From NCBI GenBank assembly GCA_018066045.1, contig JAGHSD010000021.1, positions 1-38,490 of the forward strand: a DNA stretch of 38,490 bases, given 5' to 3'. The stretch's first letter is position 1; every line of letters begins with the position of its first letter. The notes under the pieces were generated by a model. The model had not been told where the DNA came from. It worked only from the letters and a program-made list of their open reading frames with translations, and made no database searches. A program made the translations under genes and the position numbers. Positions 28,801-31,709 of this stretch are shown piece by piece. Source of the DNA: Candidatus Darwinimomas equi (GTDB lineage: Bacteria; Bacillota; Clostridia; Lachnospirales; Lachnospiraceae).

Positions 28801-30426
28801 TTCTCCCTTTATCTCATATCCCTTAAGGTCAAGGTAAACGGTTCTGTGGTCACTTCTCCATTTGCCTTGAGAATCATCTCGATTTTTTATCATAGCAGCA
28901 GTATCGGTCAGTATGATATTGGTGCTGATTTCTATGGTTTCTCCCGGCTGTACTGCATCAAGCGCTTCCTGAAGAGATGCATAATCCCTGCTGCCTATAT
29001 GTGCAACGAAATTGTTGCGGGTAATAGAGATCTCAACAATATGCTTTTCTCCTCTTTCGTCGGTATATTGTACTGTCAGTTTTCCGGATATGAAATTTTC
29101 ACCGACTGTATAGGTTGTATCTGCTCCGCTTCCCGAACTGCTCACAGCCGTACCGCCCGGATTAATATCTGTTAAACTCGACCGTACATCGGTTATTCCT
29201 GAAGGATCTGTTATATTCATTTCCTTTAGGACATCTTTTACAGAAAAACTGTTTCCACTTATCGAATATTTTATGTTACTTAAACTAAACTCAATTACAT
29301 ATGCGGAAAAACTGTCTGTGATAACAGAAAATTCAACCGGTAATGCATCACTCTGTTCTGTATTGTCATCTTTTGGAATATTTACCACAGCCGTCTCGGC
29401 TTTTGCAGAGGCATCTTCCGACGGCTCAACTACTTCAAGCTCTTCTGCCACATACGGAGTATCTATTAACCAGGTATCTTCTTCTGCCTCAGCTATACCT
29501 TCTGCAGCAGAATAATCCGATAACAACGCATCGAATTTTTCTGTTGCTTTTTGAATGTCTTTTTTGCCTGCCTTCTGATTTACATCATCGAACACCTCTC
29601 CGTCGGGGAATTCTAACTCTGATTCTATTCCTTCGGCTTCTGCCTTTTCGATCTTCTCAGCAATTTTTGTCAGTTTTTCTATACTGTCTTCTGCATGGAA
29701 TACACGTATCCCTGTCAGGTTGGCAACAGCTTCCGTAAGAGTGAATTTTATCTCCACTTCACCGTCAGGCTCGATCTCATTACCGTCTTCATCCAGTATG
29801 GTGATATCCAATATGTTTCTCTTTGTAGAAAGCTCTGATGTAAATGCGGAGGCATCAGCATTTTTCTCTGAATCACTTGCTGTTACGCTCGGGTTCGAAG
29901 TGCTATCTATATCTGTGGCAACAGGCACTCCTGCAGGCTGTGCGCCCGTTTCATCCTCGGTTCCGTCAATTATTTTTGTATTGTCAACTGCAGCTTCTAT
30001 ATCTTCGTATGTTGTTGATTCTGTTGCTATTTTTTCTACAACTACTTTTGCCGTTGCAGGAAGTACCCCTGCTTTTGCTTTTACCGTGACCACTATTCCG
30101 TCAACAGGATCTGAGCATGCTATGAAATCCTGTTCACTTTCAGCGAACCCGGTATCGTTTTCTGAGGCAATATCCGTTAATACGTTTTTTATATCTGTTG
30201 CAGTCTCCGCTGATACACTTTTGTCCTGTGCCGCGTCTTCTGTGCCGAGCGCAATATCTTTTTCGACTAATATTTCTTTTTCCGGAAGGATATCCTCAAT
30301 CATGCTTCCGAAGCTGTCTTTCGCCGTCACTTCCGATTCCGCAAAGCTCGTCATCGGTGATAAAAGCGCCATGGTAACTGCAAGAACCAACGCTATTGTT
30401 TTTTTGTAATGTGTTAAAAACTGCAT
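7234..30426 (-). CDS. Giant secreted surface protein with beta-solenoid modules and InlB-type repeats
   Basis: One uninterrupted frame of about 7,730 codons. Residues 1-31 are a signal peptide ending SFA|ES. I prefer the ATG at 30426 over that at 30432 because AAGAGAT is 2 bases from the earlier ATG but well spaced for the later one. Layout: an acidic N-terminal domain (to about residue 475), then about 29 modules with the pattern Y.SL.DA...GDT..LLKD......LDLNGKTL.G....I.GG.F (to about 7,540), typical of right-handed beta-solenoid adhesins. Mixed among them are 15 InlB B-repeat/Flg_new-like units (GY.F.GWF....WNF.TD.V....TLYAKW) between about residues 2,566 and 6,780. Two hydrophobic segments lie at 6,230-6,283. 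A C-terminal domain of about 190 residues ends without LPXTG, membrane helix or basic tail. Expected role: a very long adhesin or matrix protein; the ligand is unknown. Gene length, no frame break and sequence identity between modules argue for a functional gene. Confidence 0.92.
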   Translation of the reverse strand: MQFLTHYKKTIALVLAVTMALLSPMTSFAESEVTAKDSFGSMIEDILPEKEILVEKDIALGTEDAAQDKSVSAETATDIKNVLTDIASENDTGFAESEQDFIACSDPVDGIVVTVKAKAGVLPATAKVVVEKIATESTTYEDIEAAVDNTKIIDGTEDETGAQPAGVPVATDIDSTSNPSVTASDSEKNADASAFTSELSTKRNILDITILDEDGNEIEPDGEVEIKFTLTEAVANLTGIRVFHAEDSIEKLTKIAEKIEKAEAEGIESELEFPDGEVFDDVNQKAGKKDIQKATEKFDALLSDYSAAEGIAEAEEDTWLIDTPYVAEELEVVEPSEDASAKAETAVVNIPKDDNTEQSDALPVEFSVITDSFSAYVIEFSLSNIKYSISGNSFSVKDVLKEMNITDPSGITDVRSSLTDINPGGTAVSSSGSGADTTYTVGENFISGKLTVQYTDERGEKHIVEISITRNNFVAHIGSRDYASLQEALDAVQPGETIEISTNIILTDTAAMIKNRDDSQGKWRSDHRTVYLDLKGYEIKGELPDKPVIKFEGVNVTIKDSSEDSSGRIENTSLSPASNVVTFRDGRIRWCQCTLAGGTYTGRNVIFNDAVDFYISTSGNSKVNLLAAEGGYALNETTLPSNFYVNGNNILIDGKLIYPAEDIFYWRLSSGTYTDKLKPWMVKDSENAPFESRDESDNIIYTVEPASKAAVKNMYTGLEYHSLEAAIDLAAEGDLISLQKDLSGDFPIAKTVSVDLNRKTLSGTVTATSGNAKFMNGDLNGSLVASGDSTDVIIPAINMESGSISAKDGAKISISGGTYGLSVTLSESNGSIEISGGQFAKEISPEYIAPGYMAIKEGDYWTVTSAEGNEAVLADEIHGVKDYGTLPAMIATASDGDIVVIVTNALGEESINADNGKDFSIDLYGKTIKKNLVISGNTKLHLTDGILDGSITVADGSKLFINNEMPVKVTGGIAISGEAVLSNAKAYFDGNITGTGDVKITAGYFKSERVEKYLAEGYKAVKSDDEYYKIVPVTVKVTSAGGTVSYFEDLQTAAKLMNASSEYNGATIELLKDVTDHVVFRKENGINNEYILSLGNYSLRATEGEYALGVEGAKITLESGTIYGAAPGAIAVEKSGTLIIPEDSNIRISGKMLNTDESNSSINISGGYYADPPKNNLEPGFAVFLDSTYKEFPYAVKRISENAAAYNKQKNTYYVSLKDAVSDAGSNQTISLFKSVYDAEEKAEVKESITFDFGSFVFANGNIKVSESGHLDIVSGSYKNITVSEGKDRITVKAGLFDNTSRNSFADSLDSGLSFISNTDAATKTDFPWMVGTAEVSIIRGSTTIEYTSISDAVNDMSGGDELRLLKDITLENGKHLDFNRVPAYTTISLNLNGHTLSGQFDNGGLLTFNMLHVNISDSTGTGKIWNKSTSGNSYAIYSTSGSYVKMRIYGGIIEGANAIYLYESDVFINEARAAVSVLADNADGYAILFNSPSAEINIADSGSYIPKIKGNIEYKDYPVNANLYYRIQGGMFTNRIRDNYLYRYYEYTKREYSERQYRVFFNPDDNTAAEYPYTVYSAARAKAELVNTSKNKDIAAEAVSTAAEHAESGDTIRILQEVTDNSVEISANVTLETSGNGKLGGKLKAKGSDAVINISAGKYSNLTFSTEDGGSVNITGGWYNSVLSTGEDETAGISITGGFFSEAPDSECIPDGYKRVNIDEGIYKYTVKKLDDIEAYVKKQSGEEQYYCTLTQAISAADNNDTVHLLRDGITISNGDIPGTEKAQFTKDITLDLNGKTLLVHESGNITVKDYLIIKNGTVNSAVYDVDNKQDSMFQFQGFDTRRNIITLNNVNVRGYSPICLTGNLNNCGLVINNSNDYTITAHTLIAANNSGTGKTLVINGGKFNLTSWLFDNDAIHNNYQATINGGDFTIGSWEGTRSPSDRHIDTVINAGNFNLSPDQSFITIGNRNSIIKNWADDQTGTGDYQYSVGPTPDCEAKLPKEHCIYEKEEDGGIYYLSVIDAVKEATPGTTLTVLKDAVISNESEKITFSGTIHAASGVLTITGGKYDAVFSRTQLATISITGGLFKNAPKKEYVAEGYGVKVTGEDYPYIVLPVTEIDGEAILYDVSEKIDYYIDTLKNALSSSLLEDGDVITLRKDANIDNSSEFGKSITLNLDNHQLKAVVNVYYDLPVRASVSMINGNVVQDSSERDGNTLFRIYEGGKLSFDNVNLDAYSVAIFWTDEHADPNPSELYIHGGTHNIRYIASSLPQNQNIKGKAVIDGGYYPSLADWRFRGEDPTGFKDYIHVDLEIRGGSFNLNPDFEWKDNNGKGTVRRITIASGKGIIRNIGNSEYPWSVATLSEADCEAKFPKEHCIYEKEEDAGIYYRTIGTAFSDVHTTKTVTLCKDVNLSETVAANCADGGTITLDLNGKAINCSDTDSKYSVAENTTLIIISSIEGGSIRNFGTVYPPSGSKGGTIIFDGANVKGYLGITKYKTEIKSGKWWIDRASRPTPGEHEQGEFKISGGKFRYNTWDDKDLLKSGCYFFNNPDDDKNDYPYLVDQGYTVSFVLNGHGGEIAPVTARAGYTFAAPATPSDVSHSFEGWFTENGASSGNWGDQWDFDTDKVTKNTTLYAKWTIKKYTVSFDMQGHGAQIASQSVEHGGKITKPADPTAEGYLFDGWFTKDGTGSDWGEKWNFEENTVTADITLHAKWTEAEASLKKQGESTAVYFASLSDAMDVAGDGSTVTLLKNITIPAGNLLWKRSSSIAVTFDLNGKTITGNYAGPLLDIENIKLSIIDSSAAGSGESAGTIENKSDSSSAYVLRLMNQNGWIPLKISAGNYIGYNGIEFKYYDIDLSNLNITAQGNALKDTQNIVEDIAISSGKFKGSIIVGNSFEGNYGKITGGLFTHKLDSRLYAGNSATHRQFRSGDADYPYTVDKKENAAAENYSDTDKNIEGLGYYSLSRAVSDASANAKIRVLKPVTSDTEVSRSDIEITGDIEVKDSALLEIKAGKYDGVLSKAESARINITGGLFKIAPNASHIADGYGVQNNPDTASDYKYTIVKIAESEAYVEKSGTDVKIYYASLSDALDNVTGIIPRDTVVLLKDLTVRKEGYDKDGTAVHEAIKFSKNVILDLNGKTLIIGGQRDAGNRERIGDIPVSSIVEIKNGNITTTMSAKDESGKYPYAFSMFQLQNGAQISFASVSIAGYCPVDFSSDLTALTGVAFRNSNVDACSLVSGQITDRNRAKLEVEGGTYELESWFFTHYPRHTNITRNIISGQFKLGEWGTPAGSTSYGTTTVLSADFNLDPDDARITIADGSSIVKNYPDNHDSEYAPYQYTVGSAEECEAYVPGAVPADNPKNNIYYRTIGAALNDVHETRTVTLCKDVILEESVTVSCSDAGKTITLDLNGKKLTSSDKQTISVAEDTTLNITSSNENGTFTNFTTGNSAGGKIIFENVNVEGSVRLLDCETEIISGKWKISTMSLPSIESGKLRISGGKFNTRLSEGCLATGCYFFDNPYADRNDYPYLVDKGYTVSFVLNGHGGEIAPVKARAGYTFAAPATPSDVSYSFDGWFKESGCENRWNFDTDTVKSNMTLYAKWTIKKYTASFDMHGHGAQIASQSVAHGGNITKPADPTAEGYLFDGWFTKDGTGSDWGEKWNFEENTVTADITLHAKWTEAEAYRINNGSVEKIYFASLSEAVNKASDGSTVYVLKDGIVVGGDSATGEQLNLDKTFTIDLNGKTLVSRFPTVHGEGKTITIQNGTVSSADENNKTALFWLNAYNTSLVLNNVNTYGDRIAALSCDKDVLTINGGFHKGHTIISANGNGSNQKLSISSGDFELDTWMYDDDNTHNNYTADVTGGNFKLGSWKGKSSADSNCKININGGNYNLSPDQTFATIKTGKGIIRNVKDAVYPWSVDNISICVASVPNISRVNNDTIYYRTIRDALADADRTETITLLDAVSLEDSVYIGDEESHRYTVTIDLAGHTFTTTTSGTIGTIGTIGTIGTIGIASGSVAKFDNSSASRATIENLYMDTFGSGRVEFAESIDFAGALDLNNHRAVITGGRWNISEMGANPKLSIIGGKFNKDYSEYLAEGTQARFYENTDEDKKTYPFIVDERYYTVSFDLQGHGEPQPATLSVIPMATISTPSAVSEEGYEFGGWFREPECANRWNFDTDPVESDMTLYAKWAKKNYNVYFNMNGHGEQIDTQSVPYGEMAKQPETPQEEGYTFGGWFKDRSFDNAWNFTTDPVKSNMTLHAKWDQNKYEVSFDMHEHGAQIASQSVAHGGKIAEPPIPSEIGYLFDGWFKEDGTKSGSWGDQWSFENDTVTAAVTLHAKWSEAAAVVIDSQNTTYYRTAEEAFAAAQNGDTVKLLKPFEVTEALTVNHSITLDLNGQTLSGNDDRYIIAVENAGFTVTDTSISKEGKIENTSTDPASYAVILTADDETNEYAFTMTGGTISGYNGVVSDWNYHTLNISGGYISASGIEYSTSLSWWNSVVSLNISDGYFKGSVEYAGAGSMTNHGNITGGYYSDKSARSYMAEGYGVLDNKDEATKIAYPYTVGQAFRVEFELNGHGDTYYDVQYVANGGKVVKPEDPTEKGYTFDGWFKEDGTESGNWGEPWNFERDTITKDTTLYAKWTTNTYTVTFHTHKDGVTVEPQTIEYGAKVVEPQKPYAEGWVFSGWFKEDGTTSGNWGEKWNFEKDIVTAEITLHAKWDEAEASIISTRLTRPEYYTSLTAALASASDADTDTVTLYKTVEAASTIVIDKNITLDLNGRNISGSLTDCVIRVDGTSLKITDSSTGDTARGRIINNSTSGNSYAVALFGDETVKDDTLIIDGVAIEGYNAIWSDFNYDGIKMISGSITAPADGIIAGTDGIAAGFWNNCMKLEISGGEIKGKLSYEGAGGIADGYTGAIKGGIYSDKPEKTFINPEYGVADNTDATTKNAYPYRVVLLSETSYEVTYDANGGTLDGPSSVTVQYGKTIGQDIRPKASFTDKVLGGWYAKIDEQTWSDEPWNFDTDVVTENLTLRAAWADALAEVSYTDAEGKTVVKQYENLSDAAKDAAEKAIYPDAVLKLMTNVDIPAGEHTWSEFNDKKAELTLDLNGYDITGNTEGALLRILGKGHLILKDSTVTTGRIENSNESGDAISIADGSLTIASGYITGRRGAVYYDSSRNSSAKVAINGGKIKGAFSTGSLDTAHATITLNGGEYDRKSTGTYITLAENSDWIYRTSEDYPYAVVHDADKVASYTWMTEGQGGEQIEHTEYFATFEDAVTFANTKDEGILQLLNNYEKNTSYVLYKNVEIDLNDYALSGSVAGQPLISVVGANLTVYGKTGVGSVDGTEAEGSLSNTASSGIVISMSDPSKKLSIGSGRYQGSIVYENVQQGQKPAGDIYGGIYSEAPGKKEISGVISSEGYLKEGYEVTDNTDTETQTAYPKQVSIRKFTVTFNTLNKDVTVNPQPVEYGQKAKEVTPYVKDLAFEGWFEKDGRSTGDWGTKWSFDNEIKSDVELFAKWSHAVAALEHAGETKNYNSIADAVAAANAFTEGTAALTLLDNCDINETLAFDLETGLTVDLKGKNLTGSIARGSLISKSGSGKLTITDSADKTAYGLINNTGLKGGSISVGQGDAEIIAGKIRGAMSAAASQEKTGNITLAGGLYDSEAYASVNGTAVKLADGYVWLNRTEDGTYPYEVISSSDMAAIYTVGTKTLAFNDLEKAVKYAYEHTGGTLKLENSYPLSGQTAKTLEFAGNITLDLNGKSITVNRSAPAVQSAGKISILDSSSDKNGSINNNSGSALEVKFVSETSKDIIISGGNFQGAVRYDITQISSLTGVAGDITGGSFSISPNDASSLYPGRTIGHMGMLHDGYGVIDNGAGAIYRYSVGINNYAVTFKGNGGTFEGGSTADLVRYYDHGHVITKEEEPQFAHKPSDTKIFDGWFTKSGALDPATGAPDWGRKWNFGSDAVTSGMTLYARWGDRVAKIVRDGKELSFSSIQDAVDAALPGEIVKVLDNVTVYEPIVITGKKLILDLGGHTITANPASRLSGAVQITGGDVTVKNGKVINNAGTAVKTKDGTVVLSGLTVTSAAAAALSVDGGAMTVTGSTVTGTTGITVNPSASGSGAAKTVTLKVEGGSRITGTTNDGINSFKAEYGTPETGGKVDLKLNNSTINGKDCGIKMQGVDEFDCASEASTCVSEGDYAIDPGSARGNINWNHGSLEALKEIFVITAGTAITVTVTYALLKAKTMVSLKTLAITGCTIAAVAITAGLFELLFNSKKGNKPKDEMVRIEYDSKGGSAVPEAFYVPKGTVITVEARPNKGNGSECKGWRCDANNLLYQGGESYTASKDTLFTAEYRYKVTFDTGNTDAKKITSKVPDAQWIDEGGKARKPVPSEYTPIDKNYVLSSWKDGNADFNFETTVINKPYNLKANWKDRVHLKIEGKLKTEVDQPIKVVIDKDYKTLKEALDEANKAIYGIAGDYIDVSISVKLLDNFISSLNAQPVSGQPYGTYDVKNDMTLNLADYDISEHLVDTAVFTVDSGSTLSVKGAGTIYSLKTAFKVNDDSQTQKGGGVNITAGAITAATNVISFNQYGAFSISGGTVEAGGDNGNVVYVNNPQTGKITGGITGGYISGGTNIPKPASEEDKLNITGGFYTEKAKTAFDNVGLPAGYCWKKSGLASHPWTIDRGRVVKFDAKGGTPAPEDQTVSIGERVIKPAAMTKEGVTFDAWYTKDGTVNKDAAGNPDWGEKWIFETRTIADTDPNPLWLYAKWDGAVARVDYLADVTGAVKNPTYHASVKAAFDTANADAAAYQITYQITLLKDAQIVTGEEAVAQKLDGIPGTKNYTFDLGTHTLSIGLTAESLRAAITVGQGIDITVKNGEIEGTGRLFDNGAELTLADSISIKGITDDLIFEQNGPGSYTEFKSGTFTALKLEPSAGSITLTDGKYAHIIYEPQNTSPVCSINGGVYDDFTKEYIEAKRALLYNIILNPLKPGWVTNTDDLTKDLYPWTLGDPVAYVSYKVIDGIARPDTYHTSLKEAFEKASADEDADNIWLLKDITIGDSDRVEFNADDERTDVYFELNKHTITVNSPTNAAITVSSQKVPLIVNDSNAYSTITGSGKLFSIEGGSLLLGHGVNIEGTDSLNIVEASGELTFNGAKYTGLTVEQNGGKLICDRGTYTDINLKSGGGETVYEEGSFKKIVYEVLSGNPELHVNSGIYDDDTKNDIETKRKQPGYNITLSPQKPDWVENTDKSTKTDYPWTLGAKDPVAKITLQSGTEYTYNSLQAPFDDIYSYRVRPMDIAAVTLLKDTEENVTVNRIGGDMISLDLGGNTLTGSISLSDYAKLDMYNGKIATASEDESVAISVTGYGSELHINRATPSVDIAGDIKAEDEALIEIFSDGARVYGHLSASGSDARIVLRGGIYKEHVTDFCDKDYICTENKDEKTRAKYPHKVVYNDPVNAEAENTRTNMKYEKLEYAFHDSIPGDQIILLKDISHPDTDYMNAADIEFNLNGHTVDCKSFTFISGHVVDKSAANKYGGVGLIRTPGLIGSPSDAEGILLMDDGADRVTTSSRYGWVPLFDKENGGYRILYYAFTYSSKVGVIDNNVLRFRYRFEFGNADGYKYLSSGVSGIDLIADIRWESCSEQYIGDKYHRFKINSDGLIKEYGQSYVDKPGTTYLIAIKYNNYKIELPGKMVNLTGELRSSVLQLPEGTGIVSNSYKVPE
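10085..10350 (-). repeat. InlB/Flg_new-like repeat (last of 15)
   Basis: Pattern VKFDAKGG...F.AWYTKDG...WGEKW.FE....LYAKW, with an insertion relative to the other units. Confidence 0.8.
10555..10569 (-). other. Internal NPQTG pentapeptide in the giant protein
   Basis: An NPQTG sequence occurs in a solenoid module. It resembles a class B sortase motif but lies more than 1,100 residues from the C-terminus with no following membrane segment, so it is most likely a chance match. Confidence 0.3.
11110..11555 (-). repeat. Two divergent InlB/Flg_new-like repeats after the membrane hairpin
   Basis: Two units, the first IEYDSKGG...GWRCD...FTAEYR and the second VTFDTGN...SSWKD...NLKANWK. Both are more diverged from the consensus than the upstream copies. 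Confidence 0.65.
11585..11745 (-). other. Two hydrophobic segments inside the giant protein (putative membrane hairpin)
   Basis: Residues about 6,230-6,283 contain IFVITAGTAITVTVTYALL, a short basic connector (KAKTMVSLK), then LAITGCTIAAVAITAGLFEL followed by NSKKGNKPK. Each hydrophobic run is about 19-22 residues, long enough to cross the membrane. They separate a 6,200-residue N-terminal arm from a 1,450-residue C-terminal arm. No similar segment is seen elsewhere in the mature protein. Confidence 0.7.
12475..12755 (-). repeat. InlB/Flg_new-like repeat
   Basis: Unit VTFKGNGGTFEGG...FDGWFTKSG...WGRKWNFGSDAVTSGMTLYARW. Confidence 0.85.
13850..14085 (-). repeat. InlB/Flg_new-like repeat
   Basis: Unit VTFNTLNKDVTV...FEGWFEKDG...WGTKWSFDN...ELFAKW. 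Confidence 0.85.
15300..15540 (-). repeat. InlB/Flg_new-like repeat
   Basis: Unit VTYDANGGTLDGP...LGGWYAKID...EPWNFDTDVVTENLTLRAAW. Confidence 0.85.
16255..16718 (-). repeat. Two tandem InlB/Flg_new-like repeats
   Basis: Units VEFELNGHGD...FDGWFKEDG...TLYAKW and VTFHTHKDGV...FSGWFKEDG...TLHAKW. Confidence 0.9.
17388..18055 (-). repeat. Three tandem InlB/Flg_new-like repeats
   Basis: Units opening VSFDLQGHG, VYFNMNGHG and VSFDMHEHG, each ending TLYAKW or TLHAKW. This is the longest run of such units in the protein. Confidence 0.9.
18385..18429 (-). repeat. Five perfect 9-bp tandem repeats encoding Thr-Ile-Gly
   Basis: The plus-strand unit acctatagt occurs five times without mismatch, giving five TIG tripeptides at about residues 4,002-4,016 of the giant protein. 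The unit is itself nearly palindromic. Copy-number change by slippage would keep the frame. Confidence 0.95.
19383..19825 (-). repeat. Two tandem InlB/Flg_new-like repeats, near-identical DNA to 22283-22735
   Basis: Units VSFVLNGHGGEIAP...AKW and ASFDMHGHGAQIAS...TLHAKW. Roughly 250 bp from 19381 match the stretch from 22279 with about ten mismatches by eye, and a further block of about 125 bp near the far end is also nearly identical. Confidence 0.9.
22283..22735 (-). repeat. Two tandem InlB/Flg_new-like repeats (first in the protein)
   Basis: Units VSFVLNGHGGEIAP...TLYAKW and VSFDMQGHGAQIAS...TLHAKW. They are the closest match to the pair at 19383-19825, which points to recent duplication or gene conversion. 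Confidence 0.9.
29005..30333 (-). other. Acidic N-terminal domain of the giant protein
   Basis: About 445 residues following the signal peptide. They include a VVVTVKAKAGVLPATAKVVVE strand pair and an ITILDEDGNEIEPDGEVEIKFTL segment, which I recall from the N-termini of other large Clostridia surface proteins (ZU5-like or Ig-like beta domain; uncertain). Between and after these are Glu/Ala/Asp-rich, probably flexible or helical stretches. Confidence 0.5.
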
Positions 30427-30497
30427 GCTCATATCTCTTAAATATCTTCAAGCAACAAATCCTGGCACGAATAATTTCTCCGTACATATATCCTTTT

Positions 30498-30506
30498 ATT
30501 ATATCA
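30498..30506 (-). promoter_or_regulatory. Extended -10 promoter of the giant surface-protein gene
   Basis: The minus strand reads TGATATAAT, an extended -10 element (TG-N-TATAAT), with no good -35 box. Transcription would start near 30491, giving a 5' UTR of about 65 nt. The element directly abuts and partly overlaps the terminator hairpin of the upstream operon. Confidence 0.5.
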
Positions 30507-30548
30507 CAAAACACCTGATTTTTCATCATAAATCAGGTGTTTTGTGAT
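30503..30548 (-). terminator. Strong hairpin terminator closing the capsule/sortase gene run
   Basis: A perfect 19-bp inverted repeat (arms 30503-30521 and 30530-30548) with an 8-base loop. On the minus strand the GC core CACCTGATTT/AAATCAGGTG is followed by TTTTGTG. It lies 55 bases after the stop of the last gene of the run. The remaining bases to 30602 show nothing else I can assign. Confidence 0.75.
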
Positions 30549-30602
30549 TATTTCCGGCAGGCATCCGCCTGCCATCGTCTTATTGTATATTATCTGTATG
30601 AA

Positions 30603-31709
30603 TCAGAACATCTCGTAGAGCCTGTCCTTTAATTCATCAAGGAATCTTTCGGTTTTTTCCTGAATTCTTGAAGTAGGATCACCATCCTCCTTAATCCCGG
30701 CACCCGCAGTACCCTCAGGTAATGTGACCGGTTCGGCTATGATTCCGTCCGGATCTTCATGAATAGCGCTTATCCGGGCATTTATAGCCTCAACATCAGC
30801 CTCAAGCTGTGCGATCTTTGCACCCTCCCTGAGAGTTATCGCCTCGATCAGCTCCTTATTCCTCTCCTGTCTCTCTCCTGCCATGCATGCCGACACGATA
30901 TCGCACTCACCGGTTTTGTCTCTTGCTTTTATTACCGAGAGCATACTTGAGAAAACCTCTTCATCATATGGATACCGCTCTGTTTGCTCCGGCGGACCTA
31001 CTGCCAATGCTATACTTTCAAAATTATCGATCGCACTCAATGTCCTGTCTTTGATTCCGTCTGCCATGTACTCCTCAGTACGGATGACCGAAGCATCCGT
31101 GTCCTCGGCAATCTGCAGAGATGCATCGGCAAGTATGACTTTAATACCGTTATTGCCTGCCTGTTCGATAGCATCATCAATCTCACCCGGGTCAAAGTCT
31201 GCACTCAGATATACTGCCTCTGCCTTTGGCAGTCCCGCTTTTCCTATCTCTGAAGCAATCTTACGGATATCACCGGCCTTTCGGGGCGAGATCACTATTC
31301 CCCAGCCATCACCGGTCAGATTTTTCATATCCGCAATGCTTATATATCCCGGCTTTCCGGGAAATGCTTCCGTGGATACAGCTATATCAGCCACACATGA
31401 ATTCTTATCAAGGATTTCTTCTGCGCTTCTGATCAGATTATCATCCGGCGTCTTAAAAAGAATCGTAACTGTTGCCTGCACTCCATCCTGCTTTTTGATT
31501 CCCTCACGAATCTTCCTTATCCTGTAATTAAGATTATCTCTGCGTGTATACAGTTCATTTATCTGCTCATTGATAGTACTGTATGCCTGCTCCATCCTGG
31601 CTGCATATGCAGTTTCATCGTTGCGATCCTTTATGATAGCAATCATAAGCGCAGCAAATGCTATTAAGCATAACGCAGCAATTATTTTTTTAATGATGTC
31701 ACTTCTCAT
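30603..31709 (-). CDS. Membrane-anchored coiled-coil protein, unknown function
   Basis: A 368-residue product. Residues 7-27 (KKIIAALCLIAFAALMIAII) form an N-terminal membrane anchor, and residues about 35-75 are charged and heptad-like, suggesting a coiled coil. A middle alpha/beta domain (about 78-215) contains VTILFKTPDDN, DMKNLTGDGWGIVIS and AIEQAGNNGIKVILAD. Its strand and helix pattern faintly recalls a polysaccharide deacetylase (NodB) domain but lacks the catalytic Asp/His motifs, so I do not assign that function. A second charged helical stretch and a C-terminal amphipathic helix (RFLDELKDRLYEMF) follow. Its ATG shares one base with the stop of the S26-like gene (TAATG), so the two are translationally coupled. 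It is the last gene before the terminator. Confidence 0.8.
   Translation of the reverse strand: MRSDIIKKIIAALCLIAFAALMIAIIKDRNDETAYAARMEQAYSTINEQINELYTRRDNLNYRIRKIREGIKKQDGVQATVTILFKTPDDNLIRSAEEILDKNSCVADIAVSTEAFPGKPGYISIADMKNLTGDGWGIVISPRKAGDIRKIASEIGKAGLPKAEAVYLSADFDPGEIDDAIEQAGNNGIKVILADASLQIAEDTDASVIRTEEYMADGIKDRTLSAIDNFESIALAVGPPEQTERYPYDEEVFSSMLSVIKARDKTGECDIVSACMAGERQERNKELIEAITLREGAKIAQLEADVEAINARISAIHEDPDGIIAEPVTLPEGTAGAGIKEDGDPTSRIQEKTERFLDELKDRLYEMF

Larger units (their letters stand above)
7800..29005 (-). other. Array of about 29 beta-solenoid modules in the giant protein
   Basis: I count about 29 occurrences of a unit of roughly 150-300 residues. Each opens with an Ala/Glu-rich linker and Y(Y/F).SL.DA, continues with a TV.LLKD strand and LDLNGKTL or a variant, then short strands with ISGG or INGG, and closes with a GY...(YPYTV) segment. 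Modules in the first 7 kb of coding sequence are solenoid only; those after about residue 2,560 are commonly joined through InlB-type repeats. Pairs of modules share unusual cysteines (CEAKLPKEHC and CEAKFPKEHC, near 24,440 and 23,320). The count is by eye. Confidence 0.75.

Noticed and set aside
29720-30409. A 229-codon open frame on the plus strand opposite the start of the giant gene
   Set aside because: It is antisense to the signal peptide and acidic N-terminal domain, its composition (Ser/Val/Ala-rich) mirrors the codon bias of the opposite strand, and I see no ribosome binding site or family features.
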